NCBI RefSeq assembly: GCF_017968885.1
Contig: NZ_CP072913.1
Coordinates: 6,054,501-6,118,500, forward strand
DNA length: 64,000 bases
DNA from: Pseudomonas sp. Tri1
GTDB taxonomy: Bacteria; Pseudomonadota; Gammaproteobacteria; Pseudomonadales; Pseudomonadaceae
Direction: 5' to 3'
The position numbers and the translations under genes were made by a program. The notes under the pieces are model-generated. The model ran no database searches. It was not told where the DNA came from and saw only the letters and a program-made list of their open reading frames with translations. Positions within the stretch are counted from its first letter, which is position 1, and each line of letters starts with the position of its first letter. Shown here piece after piece: positions 62,035 to 64,000 of the stretch.

Positions 62035-63717
62035 ATGAACAAGAACAATCGCCACCCAGCAGACGGTAAGAAACCCATCACCATTTTCGGGCCGGACTTT
62101 CCCTTCGCCTTTGACGACTGGATCGAGCATCCGGCTGGCCTGGGCAGTATTCCGGCCCACAATCACGGTGCGGAAGTAGCGATTGTCGGTGCCGGTATCG
62201 CTGGCCTGGTGGCGGCGTACGAATTAATGAAGTTGGGCCTCAAGCCCGTGGTCTATGAGGCGTCGAAAATGGGCGGGCGCCTGCGCTCGCAAGCGTTCAA
62301 TGGCGCCGAAGGCGTAATTGCCGAACTAGGCGGCATGCGCTTTCCGGTGTCGTCCACCGCCTTCTATCACTATGTCGACAAGCTGGGCCTGGAGACAAAA
62401 CCGTTCCCCAACCCACTGACCCCGGCCTCCGGCAGCACCGTCATCGATCTGGAGGGCCAGACCTACTACGCACAGAAATTGGCCGACCTTCCTGCATTGT
62501 TCCAAGAGGTTGCCGACGCCTGGGCCGATGCGCTGGAGGACGGTTCGCGTTTTGGTGAGATCCAGCAAGCGATTCGCGACCGCGACGTGCCACGGCTCAA
62601 GGCGCTGTGGAACACCCTGGTACCGCTGTGGGACGACCGCACGTTCTACGACTTCGTCGCCACCTCCAAGGCGTTCGCCAAACTCTCGTTCCAGCACCGC
62701 GAAGTGTTCGGCCAGGTCGGGTTCGGCACCGGCGGCTGGGATTCGGATTTCCCCAATTCGATGCTGGAGATCTTCCGCGTCGTGATGACCAACTGCGACG
62801 ATCATCAACACCTGGTGGTCGGCGGCGTCGAACAGGTCCCCCACGGCATCTGGAACCACGTGCCGGAGCGCTGCGCGCACTGGCCGGAAGGTACCAGCCT
62901 GAATTCGTTGCACCTGGGCGCCCCGCGCAGCGGCGTGAAGCGCATCGCCCGCGCCGCCGATGGCCGGTTCAGTGTGACGGACGTCTGGGATAACACCCGT
63001 GAGTACGCCGCAGTGCTGGTCACCTGCCAGAGCTGGCTGCTGACCACCCAGATCGAATGTGAAGAGGCGCTGTTCTCGCAAAAAATGTGGATGGCCCTGG
63101 ACCGCACCCGCTACATGCAATCGTCGAAGACGTTCGTAATGGTCGACCGGCCATTCTGGAAGGACAAGGACCCGGAAACCGGCCGCGACCTGATGAGCAT
63201 GACCCTCACCGACCGCCTTACTCGCGGCACCTATCTGTTCGACAATGGCGATGACAAGCCCGGGGTGATTTGCCTGTCGTACTCCTGGATGAGCGATGCG
63301 TTGAAAATGCTGCCGCATCCGGTGGAAAAACGCGTGAAGCTGGCCCTCGACGCCCTGAAAAAAATCTACCCCAAGGTGGACATCGCCGCACGGATCATCG
63401 GCGATCCAATCACCGTGTCCTGGGAAGCCGACCCGCATTTCCTCGGTGCATTCAAAGGCGCCCTGCCTGGCCACTATCGCTACAACCAGCGCATGTACGC
63501 GCATTTCATGCAGGACGGCATGCCGGCCGAACAGCGCGGGATCTTTATCGCTGGCGATGACGTCTCATGGACACCGGCCTGGGTCGAAGGCGCGGTACAG
63601 ACCTCGCTCAATGCCGTGTGGGGAATCATGAAGCACTTCGGCGGTGAAACTCACGCCGAGAACCCGGGTCCAGGTGATGTGTTCCACGAGATCGGTCCGA
63701 TCGCCCTGCCCGAATAA
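62035..63717 (+). CDS. davB: lysine 2-monooxygenase
   Basis: FAD enzyme that oxidatively decarboxylates L-lysine to 5-aminovaleramide, first step of the 5-aminovalerate route. The 560-residue protein of the flavin amine oxidase family has the dinucleotide loop VAIVGAGIAGLVAAYEL (Gly52-Gly57) and the C-terminal FAD motif IAGDDVSWTPAWVEGAVQTS. The N-terminus (MNKNNRHPADGKKPITIFGP) is as I recall for P. putida DavB. The ATG at 62035 has AAGG 6 bases upstream; a GTG nine codons earlier is less likely. Its family also contains tryptophan 2-monooxygenase, but the following davA supports lysine. Confidence 0.92.
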   Translation: MNKNNRHPADGKKPITIFGPDFPFAFDDWIEHPAGLGSIPAHNHGAEVAIVGAGIAGLVAAYELMKLGLKPVVYEASKMGGRLRSQAFNGAEGVIAELGGMRFPVSSTAFYHYVDKLGLETKPFPNPLTPASGSTVIDLEGQTYYAQKLADLPALFQEVADAWADALEDGSRFGEIQQAIRDRDVPRLKALWNTLVPLWDDRTFYDFVATSKAFAKLSFQHREVFGQVGFGTGGWDSDFPNSMLEIFRVVMTNCDDHQHLVVGGVEQVPHGIWNHVPERCAHWPEGTSLNSLHLGAPRSGVKRIARAADGRFSVTDVWDNTREYAAVLVTCQSWLLTTQIECEEALFSQKMWMALDRTRYMQSSKTFVMVDRPFWKDKDPETGRDLMSMTLTDRLTRGTYLFDNGDDKPGVICLSYSWMSDALKMLPHPVEKRVKLALDALKKIYPKVDIAARIIGDPITVSWEADPHFLGAFKGALPGHYRYNQRMYAHFMQDGMPAEQRGIFIAGDDVSWTPAWVEGAVQTSLNAVWGIMKHFGGETHAENPGPGDVFHEIGPIALPE

Positions 63718-63729
63718 AAGGAGTTTTTG

Positions 63730-64000
63730 ATGCGTGTAGCCCTTTACCAATGCCCACCGCTGCCACTGGATCCGGCCGGCAACCTGCAACGCCTGCACCA
63801 AGTGGCGCTGGAGGCCAGGGGCGCCGATGTGCTGGTGCTACCCGAGATGTTCATGACCGGCTACAACATCGGCGTCGATGCGGTGAATGTATTGGCCGAG
63901 GTCTACAACGGCGAATGGGCGCAGCAGATCGGCCGAATTGCCAAGGCGGCCAGTCTGGCAATTGTCTATGGCTACCCCGAACGCGACGAAGACGGACAGA
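63730..64000 (+). CDS. davA: 5-aminovaleramide amidase, 3' end outside window
   Basis: Nitrilase-superfamily amidase converting 5-aminovaleramide to 5-aminovalerate. The first 90 residues are visible: MRVALYQCPPLPLDPAGN, the catalytic Glu39 in VLVLPEMFMTGYN, and AIVYGYPERDEDG. The catalytic Lys and Cys lie beyond the window. AAGGAG lies 6 bases before the ATG, 12 bases after davB, indicating a davBA operon. Confidence 0.9.
   Translation, partial: MRVALYQCPPLPLDPAGNLQRLHQVALEARGADVLVLPEMFMTGYNIGVDAVNVLAEVYNGEWAQQIGRIAKAASLAIVYGYPERDEDGQ

Overview
The window is a chromosomal segment of a fluorescent-group Pseudomonas (GC-rich gammaproteobacterium). The reasons are the gene content and order (mepM-anmK-erpA, argC-hemJ, speD, vfr-trpCDG-trpE-gph-rpe, amgK-murU next to lptD-surA-pdxA-rsmA-apaG-apaH-glpE, prkA-yeaH-spoVR, cca-folK-folB-plsY-tsaD-rpsU-dnaG-rpoD-rmcA-tRNA), which I recall as largely shared with P. 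aeruginosa, together with several paired REP palindromes of the type common in P. fluorescens. I see no insertion sequence, prophage, CRISPR array or rRNA gene. The window opens inside mepM and closes inside davA.

Layout. 1-10 kb: cell-wall recycling (anmK), Fe-S insertion (erpA), arginine synthesis (argC), haem synthesis (hemJ), a nitronate monooxygenase, a DUF805 membrane protein, an SDR enzyme, a HIT protein, coq7 and speD. 10-17.4 kb: the cAMP regulator vfr facing a long leftward run of a lipoate-ligase-like gene, trpC, trpD, trpG, trpE, gph and rpe. 17.4-26.8 kb: an iron-dependent alcohol dehydrogenase, then a binding-protein ABC importer and a two-component system that I match to agtABCD and agtSR (uptake and sensing of 5-aminovalerate and 4-aminobutyrate in P. 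aeruginosa). Four REP pairs lie in the gaps of this locus. 26.8-38 kb: a DUF3530 protein, djlA, murU-amgK, and the rightward outer-membrane/ribosome operon from lptD to glpE. 38-44.6 kb: the PrkA kinase, YeaH and SpoVR stress genes, then cca. 44.7-56 kb: folK/folB, plsY, tsaD, the rpsU-dnaG-rpoD macromolecular synthesis genes, the c-di-GMP enzyme rmcA and a CAU tRNA that fits tRNA-Ile2.

After the tRNA the content looks accessory and catabolic: pcaQ with pcaHG (protocatechuate ring cleavage), a large unrecognised membrane-anchored protein with propeller-like repeats and an apparent frameshift near its N-terminus, an Lrp-type regulator, and davB-davA, which turn lysine into 5-aminovalerate. davBA therefore makes the compound that the agt genes are expected to import and sense, so the window holds two separated parts of one lysine/5-aminovalerate pathway.

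Most of the window is conserved core genome. The points most worth a second look are two perfect adjacent palindromes upstream of speD, the frameshifted propeller gene, a PcaQ-type operator that contains the pcaQ stop codon, the crowding of REP pairs within agt, and a 481-base rpsU-dnaG gap with no credible gene.
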